A stretch of 64,000 bases of DNA, taken from assembly GCF_900143095.1 (NCBI RefSeq), contig NZ_FRDA01000001.1:615904-679903 (forward strand), read 5' to 3'. A program made the translations under genes and the position numbers. How positions within the stretch are numbered: the stretch's first letter is position 1; every line of letters begins with the position of its first letter. Positions 8,791-17,889 of this stretch are shown here, piece after piece. The notes under the pieces were generated by a model. It searched no databases. It was not told the origin of the DNA and saw only the letters and a program-made list of their open reading frames with translations. The stretch is from Pseudomonas asturiensis. Its GTDB lineage: Bacteria > Pseudomonadota > Gammaproteobacteria > Pseudomonadales > Pseudomonadaceae.

Positions 8791-9744
8791 TTATATGTCG
8801 AGAACCAATCGTGGAGATTTTGATCGTGAACAGCATACTAATATCGTATCGTTCGCCGCTTTTTCATCAGCAGTGAGATACACATCGCGGTGGTCTGGTT
8901 CACCCTCTAATACGTCACACAGGCACGTTCCACATACACCCTGTTCGCAGGATATTTCGATATCAATACCGACTTCAGCCAGTGCTTGATAAATGGTCTG
9001 CCCGGTCACGACATTGACGGTTTTACCGCTGCGCGCCGCTACAACCTCAAAACCCGACCCATTGGTATCAATATCGGCCTGAAAGTATTCGCGATGGATG
9101 TGTGCATCAGGGTAACCGAGTTCGAGAGCATTATTAATAGCCCACTCCATGAAACCTCCTGGTCCACATGTATAGATGTGAGCCGTCTTTTGACGACCTC
9201 CTAATACGCGTTTGAGGTCAAGCTTGCTTTCAGGTTCATCGTCGAAGTGAAGCTGGACGGCATGGGAAAATCCGGAGCGCTCCAACTCTTCAAGAAACGC
9301 ACTTCGGTTACGTGAGCGTGCGCAGTAATGCATTTCAAACGCCTTGCCCTCAGCCTCAAGCGCATAGGCCATGGCCAGCATCGGTGTGATGCCAATACCC
9401 CCTCCGAGCAGGATTGAATGTTCGGCATTCAAGTCCAGCGGGAAATGGTTACGAGGCAGGCTAATGTTTAGCGTTACGCCTTCTAGCAATTCCTTATGGA
9501 CTGCAATGGATCCACCCCTGGATTGAGGATCTTTCAAAACCCCAAGGCGATAAATGCCTGCGTCAGCGGGATCGCCGCACAACGAATATTGGCGGATCAC
9601 ACTTGAAGGGAGGTGCACATCAATATGCGCACCGGCTTCAAAGGCCGGCAAATTGCCGCGGTCTGCCCGCGCCAACTCGATGACGACTACATCATCACCT
9701 TGCAGCACTCGTTTAAGCACGACTACGTTTAGGAGTTCATTCAT
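8791..9744 (-). CDS. Rieske dioxygenase reductase (phthalate dioxygenase reductase type)
   Basis: A 317-residue FMN reductase with C-terminal plant-type ferredoxin: the FMN site is RQYSLCGDP, the nucleotide-binding start LLGGGIGITPMLAMA, then YTCGPGGFM, and the [2Fe-2S] ligands CEQGVCGTCLC plus a later Cys in ILVCCSRS. It moves electrons from NAD(P)H to a Rieske oxygenase, like IacF, VanB or PDR. No oxygenase is adjacent; the alpha and beta genes are 11 kb away at 21163-22923 and it is their likely partner. It lies 66 bases downstream of the aldehyde dehydrogenase gene, in one operon. The 8535-8790 gap downstream is empty. Confidence 0.88.
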   Translation of the reverse strand: MNELLNVVVLKRVLQGDDVVVIELARADRGNLPAFEAGAHIDVHLPSSVIRQYSLCGDPADAGIYRLGVLKDPQSRGGSIAVHKELLEGVTLNISLPRNHFPLDLNAEHSILLGGGIGITPMLAMAYALEAEGKAFEMHYCARSRNRSAFLEELERSGFSHAVQLHFDDEPESKLDLKRVLGGRQKTAHIYTCGPGGFMEWAINNALELGYPDAHIHREYFQADIDTNGSGFEVVAARSGKTVNVVTGQTIYQALAEVGIDIEISCEQGVCGTCLCDVLEGEPDHRDVYLTADEKAANDTILVCCSRSKSPRLVLDI

Positions 9745-9810
9745 CGGGTAATACCTGTACGCACGCGGGAATACAATTCATATTGATGGTTTAAAAAAGC
9801 TCGCTAATGT

Positions 9811-11331
9811 TCATTCAGACTGATCAAAAACACGCATAACACCGGCCTTTAGAGAGGTGTGGGCGAGTAAGCCTTCTTCACCCAATTCATGACCTGCGCC
9901 CGAATCCTTCATGCCGCCAAAGGGGAGGCTGAGATCCAGCACATTGTGGTTATTGATCCAGATAGTGCCCGCCTTCACGCCGCCGAAGAAGGACGTGATC
10001 CGATCAACGTTTTTGGTCCAGATACTGGCCCCCAAACCAAATGAGGTCGCATTGGCGCGCTGGATAACCTCACGGTCGTCCTTGTAGGAAAACGCTGTTA
10101 GCACCGGCCCAAAAATCTCTTTTTGGGAGGTGATGCTGTTGTGTGTAAGGTCGGTCAAAATGGTCGGCTGAATATAGGCACCAGGGCCGTTGATCGTTTC
10201 GCCCCCACACAGTAATTCTGCACCGGACTCAAGGCCCTGGTGGATCATGCTCATCACCTTGTCGCGGTGGGCGTGATGAACGAGTGGGCCCATCTGCGAA
10301 CTTAAATCCAGACCCGGGCCAATTTTTATGGTCCGTGCGATTTCAGCAACTCCCGCAGTGACTTCGGCGTAGTGGCGTTCGTGGACGTACAGCCGGGAAC
10401 CTGCGCAGCAGTTTTGACCATGATTGCCGAAAATAGCCCAGGCCGCGCCGGGAATGGCAATGTTCAGATCGGCATCTTCAGCGATGACGACCGGTGACTT
10501 TCCGCCAAGTTCAAGCGTGTATTTTTTCATCAGGGGCGCGGCTATCGCGGCGATTCGCTTCCCAGTCTCAGTCGAGCCTGTAAAACTTATCTTGTCCACG
10601 CCAGGGTGCTCAACAAGCGCCGCACCCACTTCATGGCCCAGGCCGGTAATGACATTGACAACGCCAGGTGGAATACCCGCTTCATTGCAGAGTTCAGCCA
10701 GACGCAAGGTAGTGAACGGCGTTTGCTCAGCGGGCTTGAGAACAACAGTGCACCCCGTTGCAAGAACAGGCGCCAATTTCCATACCGCCTGGCAAAGCGG
10801 CACGTTCCACGGGGTAATGGCTGCTACAACGCCCAGTGGCGATCGTTTTGTGAAACCAAAGAATTTTTGATCGGGTAGGTAAGGGACGGACAAATCCAGG
10901 GTCTTTCCAGAGATTTTGGTAGACCAGCCCGCCATATAACGAAGCGTATAAACCGACAGGTCCACATCGAATGCGCGAGTGTTTCGAATAAGGCGGCCAC
11001 TGCTGAGCGTCTCGAGTTCAGAAAGCTCTTGAGCATTTTCCGCAATCAAATCAGCGAGCCGCAGCATCAACGCTTCACGTTGATAGGGTTTCATTCTGGA
11101 CCAGGCGCTGTCTTCGAATGCCTTGCGTGCAGCGGCAACTGCCAGATCGACGTCCAATTTGTCTGCCTGTGCGATTTGACCTAATTCAAGACCGTTACTG
11201 GGATCCGCGATAGAAAAGTATTTTTCTGAATGCGGGTCCTTGAACTCACCATTAATGAACAGTTGCGTGCGTTTACCGATCCTGGATTTAGCGCCAGCGG
11301 TGAGGTGTTCGTAGTTATTTGCCAGTGTCAT
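9811..11331 (-). CDS. NAD(P)-dependent aldehyde dehydrogenase
   Basis: A 506-residue aldehyde dehydrogenase of the phenylacetaldehyde/betaine aldehyde type. NAD-fold and catalytic motifs are complete: ITPWNVPL, FTGSTETGK, general base Glu274 in LELGGKS, catalytic Cys308 in GQNCCAGSR. It oxidises an aldehyde to the acid. In this setting the aldehyde would come from the amine oxidase/RidA operon at 13880-16899 (for example indole-3-acetaldehyde to indole-3-acetate); the substrate is inferred, the enzyme class firm. First gene of a leftward operon with the dioxygenase reductase. Confidence 0.92.
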   Translation of the reverse strand: MTLANNYEHLTAGAKSRIGKRTQLFINGEFKDPHSEKYFSIADPSNGLELGQIAQADKLDVDLAVAAARKAFEDSAWSRMKPYQREALMLRLADLIAENAQELSELETLSSGRLIRNTRAFDVDLSVYTLRYMAGWSTKISGKTLDLSVPYLPDQKFFGFTKRSPLGVVAAITPWNVPLCQAVWKLAPVLATGCTVVLKPAEQTPFTTLRLAELCNEAGIPPGVVNVITGLGHEVGAALVEHPGVDKISFTGSTETGKRIAAIAAPLMKKYTLELGGKSPVVIAEDADLNIAIPGAAWAIFGNHGQNCCAGSRLYVHERHYAEVTAGVAEIARTIKIGPGLDLSSQMGPLVHHAHRDKVMSMIHQGLESGAELLCGGETINGPGAYIQPTILTDLTHNSITSQKEIFGPVLTAFSYKDDREVIQRANATSFGLGASIWTKNVDRITSFFGGVKAGTIWINNHNVLDLSLPFGGMKDSGAGHELGEEGLLAHTSLKAGVMRVFDQSE

Positions 11332-11442
11332 GATCGAATGCCCATTGTTATTGTTTCAGGGGCCGCTATCGTACGAGCGGAATAGAAAGGAAATTAATAT
11401 CCCGCACCGTCAAGATGTGGACAATGACCGCAGAGGTACCTA

Positions 11443-11463
11443 TTGTTGCCCTTGCTGCAACAA
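11443..11463. promoter_or_regulatory. Inverted repeat in aldehyde dehydrogenase / TetR divergent region
   Basis: TTGTTGC and GCAACAA form a perfect 7-bp inverted repeat around a 7-base centre, in the 355-base space between the divergent aldehyde dehydrogenase and TetR genes. It is the best candidate there for a TetR operator. Nothing else in 11332-11686 can be supported. Confidence 0.35.
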
Positions 11464-11686
11464 CGGCGAATCATCCAGGTGGTGCGCCCCATGACTCACT
11501 TGCGTGAAGGGCGGATTGGTTTTTGCTGATCGTGCCACCGGTAGTGGGCCACGACTGCACTAAGCTGAGACGATAACGCGGCCGAGTATATCGGGCCTGA
11601 ATGGAATCCAGATATGTATGGGCTTTGAGGCGAATTAAGAGTGTTGTATAATCCATGGAATTTTTTAGGTAACAAGGAAATTTTCA

Positions 11687-12301
11687 ATGAGGATTGCTAA
11701 AAACAGTCAAAAGACTGAAGAGAGGCGTGCGGCTATTTTGGTCGAGGCAAGGATGGTATTTCTCGATTCAGGAAATGCTGGATTCAGCATGAGAAGCGTG
11801 GCTAAAAAAATCGATATGTCGCTCAGTCATCTTCAATATTTTTTCCCGACTAAGGATCAACTTTTTTTGGAGATGGTCAGGTATACGGTGAATGACTATC
11901 TGAGAAATTATAAACTCATTATGCTGGAGTCATATAACAGTCCCGAACAACAGATGGCTGCTGTATTGGATTATTTATTTAGCGATCTCATGCGGCTGGA
12001 TGTTACAGCTATCTTCGTCGAACTCTGGGGGATGGCCCTCCGGGATGCAGAGGCTCGCCTTTTTCAGCGTAAACTGTACAGAGTCAATAGGCGAAAATTT
12101 TCGACAATCCTTACCAGGGTTTACCCTGATGCATCGCGTGAGACCATCAAACGAGTCGCAACCCAAGTGCTGTTACATATCGATGGTATTATGGTGCTTT
12201 ACATGGTGGATTGGCCGTCTGCCCAGCATTATGAACGAATCGTTAAAGACGCTAAATCCGTCATATGGAGAATCATGGAAAATATCGCTCAGCAAAAATA
12301 G
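11687..12301 (+). CDS. TetR-family regulator
   Basis: A 204-residue TetR protein: helix-turn-helix in the N-terminal 50 residues (AARMVF-type helix, FSMRSVAKKIDMSLSHLQYFFPTKDQLFLEMV), then a helical effector domain. Divergent from the aldehyde dehydrogenase operon, which it probably controls. Its stop is one base from the convergent LysR stop. Its codon use is more AT-rich than that of the aldehyde dehydrogenase. Confidence 0.88.
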   Translation: MRIAKNSQKTEERRAAILVEARMVFLDSGNAGFSMRSVAKKIDMSLSHLQYFFPTKDQLFLEMVRYTVNDYLRNYKLIMLESYNSPEQQMAAVLDYLFSDLMRLDVTAIFVELWGMALRDAEARLFQRKLYRVNRRKFSTILTRVYPDASRETIKRVATQVLLHIDGIMVLYMVDWPSAQHYERIVKDAKSVIWRIMENIAQQK

Positions 12302-12302
12302 G

Positions 12303-13301
12303 CTACTCAACTGCCGTCGCAATGGCATTTTTCCGAACCATAAAAATCTTATTGGGATTTCTGCTGCTGCAATCACGAATGCGCCGAATCTGTGCGTTTA
12401 TCGCCATTGCCAGGTGATGCACCAAATCGCGTGAAAGAGGGGACAGCTTCCTGGATTGGCGCGAAATAATCTGTACTTGGGTTATATTCAACGCGTGGTA
12501 ATCGATGGGAATAGCTTTTAATGTGCCGTTGCATAACTCATCAATAACAGGAAAGTCACTGAGTATTGTCGAGGCTATGCCGTTGCGCGTGAGGTCTAAC
12601 ATTATCTTCAGTGAATTTGAAGTAATGTAAGGCTGGAAGTGAGCGCTGCTCTCACTTCGCAATTGATCAATAATTCCTCTGATGCGGTACTCAGGGGGCG
12701 GCAGCACAATATCTTCGTCCGCCAAATCTTGAAGATTGAGTATCGATCTGCCCGCCAGCGGGTGGTCGGGGTGGACAATGGCTCTCATGGGTTGATCGAA
12801 AGAATGGAGCCTATTGATGTTTGCAGTCTTGGTAGGAGAAAACACCAATCCTATGTCTGCTTCGTCTTCAGCGACCATTCGCTCAACTTCGTGAGAGGGC
12901 GCAATCAAAAGCTCAGTGTGCGATTGTCGATTAGCTTTGAAGAATTGATAAAGCTCACCGATCGCCTGGGTGCTAAGTAGTCCTTCGCCCACCGCAATGC
13001 TTGTTCTATTTAAATAGCCTTCTTTGAGTTGCCCAAGTTTTTTCAGTAGTTGATTGTGATGACCCATACGTTCAACATAATAATCAACTGCAGCCTGACC
13101 CGCGGCGGTCAAGCAGATCCTGTGAGTACCTTCTTGTATGAGCTGAATACCGAGATCCGACTCCAGTTTTGCAATCTGGCGACTGATGGAGGAGACGGCG
13201 AGCTCCAGCTCTTCGGCCGCCGCGCGCATGGTTCCCAGTCTGGAGCTCAAATATAGATACTTGAAGCGTTGATCTTGAAGCTCAGTTTGGGAATTTATCA
13301 T
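12303..13301 (-). CDS. LysR-family regulator
   Basis: A 332-residue LysR protein. The N-terminus FKYLYLSSRLGTMRAAAEELELAVSSISRQIAKLESDLGIQLIQEGTHRICLTAAG is a winged helix of the subclass often seen with oxidase and amine catabolism genes. The effector domain follows. It lies between the TetR gene and the FAD oxidase gene and may regulate the amine oxidation operon. Confidence 0.88.
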   Translation of the reverse strand: MINSQTELQDQRFKYLYLSSRLGTMRAAAEELELAVSSISRQIAKLESDLGIQLIQEGTHRICLTAAGQAAVDYYVERMGHHNQLLKKLGQLKEGYLNRTSIAVGEGLLSTQAIGELYQFFKANRQSHTELLIAPSHEVERMVAEDEADIGLVFSPTKTANINRLHSFDQPMRAIVHPDHPLAGRSILNLQDLADEDIVLPPPEYRIRGIIDQLRSESSAHFQPYITSNSLKIMLDLTRNGIASTILSDFPVIDELCNGTLKAIPIDYHALNITQVQIISRQSRKLSPLSRDLVHHLAMAINAQIRRIRDCSSRNPNKIFMVRKNAIATAVE

Positions 13302-13879
13302 GGGTGCCTCGCACGGGTCGCATCATCAGGTTTTTTATTATGCTGACGAATCTAAGCTAGTGAATGCCGGGAAGCAAGACCGCGCGTTAGTATTTTTGGT
13401 CAGTGACCTACAATATTCTTATAACCTTTTGATCTAAGAGAGCGCTTCTGTCTGCGTCTAAATTTTCTTTCAAAAACTGAGTCTCAATTCAATGCCAGAG
13501 CAGTTGGAGAATTGTCGACGGTGCGCGAAATGGCATCAGGGTGGGAGGGTAATTGATGCACTAACGATGGAGTTGAGTTACATGACGTTTATTGTCAGGT
13601 TGGAGGAAGTTGTACTGGCAATAAGTATTCAGTCGTTTCTGTGTCCTGCCCAATCTGAAGATCCCGAACCATACCTCCTATTGACTAAAGTCGGCGACAA
13701 TTAAAGCGGGCTAAACATGTTCCGTCAATCTGTTCAGGAGGTGAAGCCAGTGATGGCTATTCCAGACTTTGTATAAAAGCAAGGGAGAAGCTATTTTACT
13801 TGGAAAATAGCCTCTTCTACGTCGCAGGTTTAACTGTCTATGGAGGGCTTGATTGCTGATCCCTGAATTTCTGGCTTTA
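13302..13879. other. Intergenic region without supported gene
   Basis: This 578-base space separates the LysR start from the end of the oxidase gene. A 70-codon frame at 13492-13704 has no good ribosome site and no recognisable protein, so it is not called. The only structure seen is the hairpin at 13790-13811. Confidence 0.5.
13790..13811 (-). terminator. Hairpin, possible terminator of the oxidase operon
   Basis: GCTATTTT and AAAATAGC form a perfect 8-bp stem with a 6-base loop about 70 bases beyond the oxidase stop. There is no clean T run after it on the minus strand, so terminator function is only suggested. Confidence 0.4.
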
Positions 13880-15184
13880 TTAGCTGCGCTGGCGCTTGAG
13901 GTGATACGGTGCGGGATTAACTATGGGTGTGTCACCAGTAACGAGATCTGCTACGAGTTGTCCCGCTGCTGGCGAGGTGCCAAAACCATGGCCTGAAAAT
14001 CCGGAAGCAAGCGTCAAGCCCGGAATTTTATCTACAGGGGATATCACTGGGAGGCCGTCTGGCGTTACATCGATCATGCCAGCCCATTCGAGCTCTATGA
14101 TGGCTTTTTTAAAAGCGGGCCAAGCTTCAGTAAGAGTGCGTAATGCAGCCCGATTCAGTCCGTGATTGACAGTTGGGTCTATTGTCCTTCTCTGCTCGAA
14201 AGCAGAGGTGCCCTCATTAGAGCCGCGTCGCGACAGGGCCAGTTCTGTCATGAACTCTCGCCCTAGGGAAAGATTCATATTTTTCCATTGAGAACGCAGT
14301 GTGGACAAGTAATGATGCCCGATCAGCAAGCTGTCAGGCACGATCGGCACCATGAAAGCTCCCCTGTTCGTAATGATGTATCCGCCGTCCTGATGTTTGC
14401 GAAAGGAGATATCTGGAGTTCCTACTGCGACCTCAGTCATTCCCTCTATCGTCAGAGGAGCTGTTCGAAGGACTGAGGCGACTACCGGCAACGTCAAGAG
14501 TGGAACACCCAAGGTAGTCAGGAAGCGTCTCGACCACATGCCGCCAGAAAGGATTACGTTATCGCAACGCACTTCCCCTCGCTCGGTTACAACACCGCTT
14601 ACCTTGCCTGCCGACATGGATAGCGTTCGCACCGCGCAGTTCTCCACGATGATAACGCCTTTTGCAATGGCCGCCCGTGCGATGGCACTGCAGGCAAGAG
14701 TAGGCTCTGCTCGGCCATCAGAGGCTGTGTAAATTCCGCCTGCCCAATCGACGGTGCACCCGGGAGAAAGATCAGCGATTTCTCTCCCTGTGACCAGGCG
14801 TGAGTCGAGCGAGGCATCAGCGACTGAATCCAACCATTCTTGATGTGAAGCCATTTCTGAGGCTGAACTGGCGGTATACAAAATACCGGTCTGTCTGTAG
14901 CCAACATCGGCATTGAGCCGTTGCGCCATGGTGCCCCAAAGTTTTTCTGCAGCGATTGAAAGAGGGAGGTCCGGTTTGGCCCGGCCCATTTTCCGTATCC
15001 AACCCAGATTTCGCGAGGATTGTTCGCCAGCAATTCTGCCCTTTTCAAGCACCGTAACGGGTATGCCACGTTCTGCCAGCGACAAAGCTGCAGTGAGTCC
15101 GATAATGCCCCCTCCGATCACCACCACTGTCGTGGCGGCAGGAAGAACGACAGAAGTCTGGACGGGAGAGATAGAGGGGGCCAA
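13880..15184 (-). CDS. FAD-dependent oxidoreductase of the DAO (DadA-like) family
   Basis: A 434-residue flavoprotein: dinucleotide-binding VVIGGGIIGLTAALSLAERG at about residues 21-40, then VTVLEKGRIAGEQSSRNLGWIRKMGR (a DAO-type FAD block), and C-terminal ASGFSGHGFGTSPAAGQLVADL. Such enzymes oxidise amines or amino acids to imines. The start is TTG at 15184, with AAGGATAAG a few bases upstream. It is the last gene of an operon with RidA and the ornithine-cyclodeaminase-like gene, which suggests that an amine is oxidised and the imine then hydrolysed. Substrate unknown; an aromatic amine is my inference. Confidence 0.85.
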   Translation of the reverse strand: MAPSISPVQTSVVLPAATTVVVIGGGIIGLTAALSLAERGIPVTVLEKGRIAGEQSSRNLGWIRKMGRAKPDLPLSIAAEKLWGTMAQRLNADVGYRQTGILYTASSASEMASHQEWLDSVADASLDSRLVTGREIADLSPGCTVDWAGGIYTASDGRAEPTLACSAIARAAIAKGVIIVENCAVRTLSMSAGKVSGVVTERGEVRCDNVILSGGMWSRRFLTTLGVPLLTLPVVASVLRTAPLTIEGMTEVAVGTPDISFRKHQDGGYIITNRGAFMVPIVPDSLLIGHHYLSTLRSQWKNMNLSLGREFMTELALSRRGSNEGTSAFEQRRTIDPTVNHGLNRAALRTLTEAWPAFKKAIIELEWAGMIDVTPDGLPVISPVDKIPGLTLASGFSGHGFGTSPAAGQLVADLVTGDTPIVNPAPYHLKRQRS

Positions 15185-15255
15185 GTTTCTTATCCTTGAT
15201 ACTGTATTCGTTATCGAAAGTGCGTTGAATCGCTACGTGCTTGGGCAGCTAGGCG

Positions 15256-15687
15256 TCACGTGATGTTTTGAGTAATCGTGATTTCTTTGATATCGGCCTT
15301 TGAAACCCCGCGATAGGCGGTGACTTCAATTTCAACTTTGTATATCTCAGATCCCAGGGGAGGGCTGGTCAGCGTCAGCGTTGGATTAATGCCTCGCATT
15401 TTTTCTGCGTAAGTGGCCATCACGATATCTATATCCTTCGCAAACGGTATGAACACGCGCGCGGCAACGATATCGCCTAGCGAAGCGTCAACCGCCGACA
15501 GGGCATTTTCTATATTGGCGAGCACCTGAAGGGTCTGTTCAGCCGGGTCTTCGGGCATTTCCTTTGTTACGGGATTGCGGCCGGCGGTATTGGATACAAA
15601 AATCAGATCGCCGACGGCGATCAGGCGCGAGTAGCTACCCAGTTCCTCAAACTTGGATCCGGTTTTTACTTTAATCACTTCTTTCAT
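15256..15687 (-). CDS. RidA/YjgF-family imine deaminase
   Basis: A 143-residue RidA-fold protein: YSRLIAVGDLIFVSNTAGRNP, TLQVLANIENALSAVDASLGDIVAARVFIPF and KVEIEVTAYRGV follow the family pattern; the Arg of AARVFIP sits where RidA binds the carboxylate of its imine substrate. RidA proteins speed hydrolysis of reactive enamines/imines to carbonyl and ammonia. Located 71 bases upstream of the flavin oxidase gene, it would act on that enzyme's product. Confidence 0.9.
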   Translation of the reverse strand: MKEVIKVKTGSKFEELGSYSRLIAVGDLIFVSNTAGRNPVTKEMPEDPAEQTLQVLANIENALSAVDASLGDIVAARVFIPFAKDIDIVMATYAEKMRGINPTLTLTSPPLGSEIYKVEIEVTAYRGVSKADIKEITITQNIT

Positions 15688-15724
15688 GTGGGTTGTCCGA
15701 TATTCAAATGAAGCTTCAGATGGC

Positions 15725-15760
15725 GCGTGGGCCGTGTGGGCCGTGTGGGCCGTGTGGGCT
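15725..15760. repeat. Four tandem copies of a 9-bp unit
   Basis: GTGTGGGCC is repeated four times (first copy GCGTGGGCC, last GTGTGGGCT), ending on the first base of the upstream gene's stop codon. It fills half of the 72-base gap between the ornithine-cyclodeaminase-like and RidA genes. Such an array can change copy number by slippage and alter operon spacing. Confidence 0.85.
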
Positions 15761-16899
15761 TAACTTAGCGTTGGGGTTTCCCAGAGATTAAGTTTGACGC
15801 CAATGCCTTTTTCGCAGGCGTTCCGATAAACCACAGTGCCCCACGCAACGTCTTCTACAGGCATGCCACCGACCGACATGATGATGATTTCATCGTCATT
15901 TTTGCGACCAGGTGCTTCACCTACAACAATCTTGCCCAGATCCTCGAGCTGTTCAGGTGACATTTTTCCTTCGTCGATCAGATCCAGGAATTGGATGCCC
16001 ACCACTGGCACAATGTTGTGCACTGGCTTGGGATTTTCTTCATGCCATGCCTGGTACAGAGAAGGATTGTCCAGAACCTTGCGAATATCGGGTGACTCCA
16101 TGCCTTCATCAATACTCGTCAAGGCGGGCATGGAAAGAAACGTACCCGGGCTAACCCATTCACGCTTCACCACAGGATAGGCAGAGGCATCACCAATCGC
16201 TCCAGAATTACAGAAGGTGACGATGTCACAGTCGCGTACTACTGCTTCGTCGGTGTCAACCACATGAATATTGACAATCTGAGGGAAAGTCTCACTGACC
16301 CACGAAGTAAACGCTTCGATATTTTTTTGGCCACGTCCCTTGACTTTAACGGTGTCAATTCCAGGGCATTCGGCAACAAATGCCGACAGCGAGGTTTTCG
16401 CCATCACGCCTGGACCCAGAATGCCAACTACCTTCGAATTCTTTCTCGCCAAGTGGCGGGCGCCTACGCCAGGCACGGCGCCTGTTCGATATGCAGAAAG
16501 CAGGTTCGCTGACATGATTGCCAGAGGAGCACCGGTATCGGCATCGTTGAGTACGAATAGAAGGATAGAGCGGGGAAGACCCTTCTCTCTATTCGCGATA
16601 TTGGATCCGTACCATTTCATCCCGGCCGTCCGAAATCGACCACCCAGGTAGGCAGGCATTGCCATGAAGCGTCGATCAGGAGTGGGCTTAGGCATGCCCG
16701 GAAAAGGTGAGTCTTCGGGAAATACGACTACCGATCCGTGGGAATTGTTATTGGGACCTGCCATGCGGTAGTCGCCGTGGTACATCAGGGAAAACATTTC
16801 TTCCATCGTGTCAACGCAGGCTGCCATATTGGTAACGCCCGCCTGAATCATGTCTGGTTCGGAGAGGTAAATGAAATCAATATTGGGTAGGTTTTGCAT
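15760..16899 (-). CDS. Ornithine cyclodeaminase / mu-crystallin family protein
   Basis: A 379-residue member of the ornithine cyclodeaminase/mu-crystallin family, longer than the usual 320-350. The dinucleotide fold starts at SKVVGILGPGVMAKTSLSAF; upstream are MAMPAYLGGRFRTAGMKWYGSN and SAYRTGAVPGVGARHLA, matching substrate and NAD contact regions. First gene of the operon with RidA and the FAD oxidase. I recall relatives being annotated as tyramine oxidase subunit B, which would fit amine oxidation, but this is memory and not checked. NAD(H)-dependent imine or amine chemistry is likely. Confidence 0.8.
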   Translation of the reverse strand: MQNLPNIDFIYLSEPDMIQAGVTNMAACVDTMEEMFSLMYHGDYRMAGPNNNSHGSVVVFPEDSPFPGMPKPTPDRRFMAMPAYLGGRFRTAGMKWYGSNIANREKGLPRSILLFVLNDADTGAPLAIMSANLLSAYRTGAVPGVGARHLARKNSKVVGILGPGVMAKTSLSAFVAECPGIDTVKVKGRGQKNIEAFTSWVSETFPQIVNIHVVDTDEAVVRDCDIVTFCNSGAIGDASAYPVVKREWVSPGTFLSMPALTSIDEGMESPDIRKVLDNPSLYQAWHEENPKPVHNIVPVVGIQFLDLIDEGKMSPEQLEDLGKIVVGEAPGRKNDDEIIIMSVGGMPVEDVAWGTVVYRNACEKGIGVKLNLWETPTLS

Positions 16900-17382
16900 A
16901 GTCGTTGATGCTCATTTGGAAATACTGCTCTTGCCGCTGAAGCGAACCCTTCTCAGCGGGGACGTGATCTGACCGGTTGCGCTCTAACCTTCGACGCCGT
17001 TGTCATTCTGAGTCGAACGGTCCAAATCGCAGGGCCTTCGAATAATCGGGTGAGCCATGACGGTTATGCGCGTTTTTGGCGCTTAACTGCTCCAAATCAG
17101 CCTTGGAGCATTCGGCATGAGTTCTGGCGCTCAGGCTAAACGAGGTAACAGACAACGCTTATCCTACAGTTCGATTTTTTGAACTCGATGACATTCGAGG
17201 CGACACTTGTTGTGGTAATGACAACGCTGGCTTTAGCAGGCTACAGAGGCTATTCCAGTCAAGCACGGATCAATGTCATTGCCTAAAAGGCAACATGATC
17301 CCTGGTTCCTGTGATTGTGGCCCAATTTGTATGTCACTAATTTCCTTGTCTTGTTTTTTGCAAATTAAACAGGAGCCTTTTA
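16900..17382. promoter_or_regulatory. Divergent promoter region
   Basis: 483 bases separate the starts of the leftward amine-oxidation operon and the rightward SnoaL/amidase operon, so promoters for both must lie here. A small inverted repeat TTGCC/GGCAA occurs at about 17279-17293. No gene is supported. Confidence 0.4.
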
Positions 17383-17889
17383 ATGATTTCCCCAATTTCT
17401 GACATTTCCCTGCTGGAAAAACGTTTGCGGGTACTCGAGGCCGAGTCTGCGGTTCGCCATTTGCTGAATCGGTATATGTTTTTATGCGACGTTCCCGGGC
17501 CTGAAACACGTGATAGCGAGCTGGGCCAATTGTTCTGCCAAGACGCAGTGTGGCAGGGGGTCGGATCTCGGTATGCCCTTAAGTTTGGCCGTATAGAAGG
17601 ACGCAAAGCGATAGTGGCGATGCTCATGAGTTACCTGCCGCCGGCTCCCCACTTTCTGTCAAATATGCACTTTCTTTCCGGTGAGCAGATATCTGTCGAT
17701 GGTTTTCAAGCCAAAGGCCGATGGGTAATGCAGCAACTCAGTCGCTACGAATCTGGCCAATCAGGATCAATTGTTGCCGCCCTCAGCGTGGAATTTCTCT
17801 GGGAGGCAGACGCCTGGCGCATCTCCTCGTTTTCAACTGAGCGCGTTGATGCCTTTCGTCTTGAGAATGTCCAGGGTGCGTCACTGTGA
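17383..17889 (+). CDS. SnoaL-like (NTF2-fold) protein
   Basis: A 168-residue protein with the SnoaL/NTF2 pattern: LEAESAVRHLLNRYMFLCD, LFCQDAVWQGVG, IEGRKAIVAML and a C-terminal sheet FLWEADAWRISSFSTERV. These small alpha+beta barrels act as isomerases, hydratases or assembly partners. ATG at 17383 follows AGGAG at 9 bases. It overlaps the amidase start by 4 bases (GTGA), so the two are coupled. The iac cluster for indole-3-acetate also has a small protein of this kind (IacI); equivalence is a guess. Confidence 0.78.
   Translation: MISPISDISLLEKRLRVLEAESAVRHLLNRYMFLCDVPGPETRDSELGQLFCQDAVWQGVGSRYALKFGRIEGRKAIVAMLMSYLPPAPHFLSNMHFLSGEQISVDGFQAKGRWVMQQLSRYESGQSGSIVAALSVEFLWEADAWRISSFSTERVDAFRLENVQGASL

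Noticed and set aside
13492..13704. 70-codon frame in the LysR-oxidase gap
   Set aside because: No ribosome site and no protein-like pattern.
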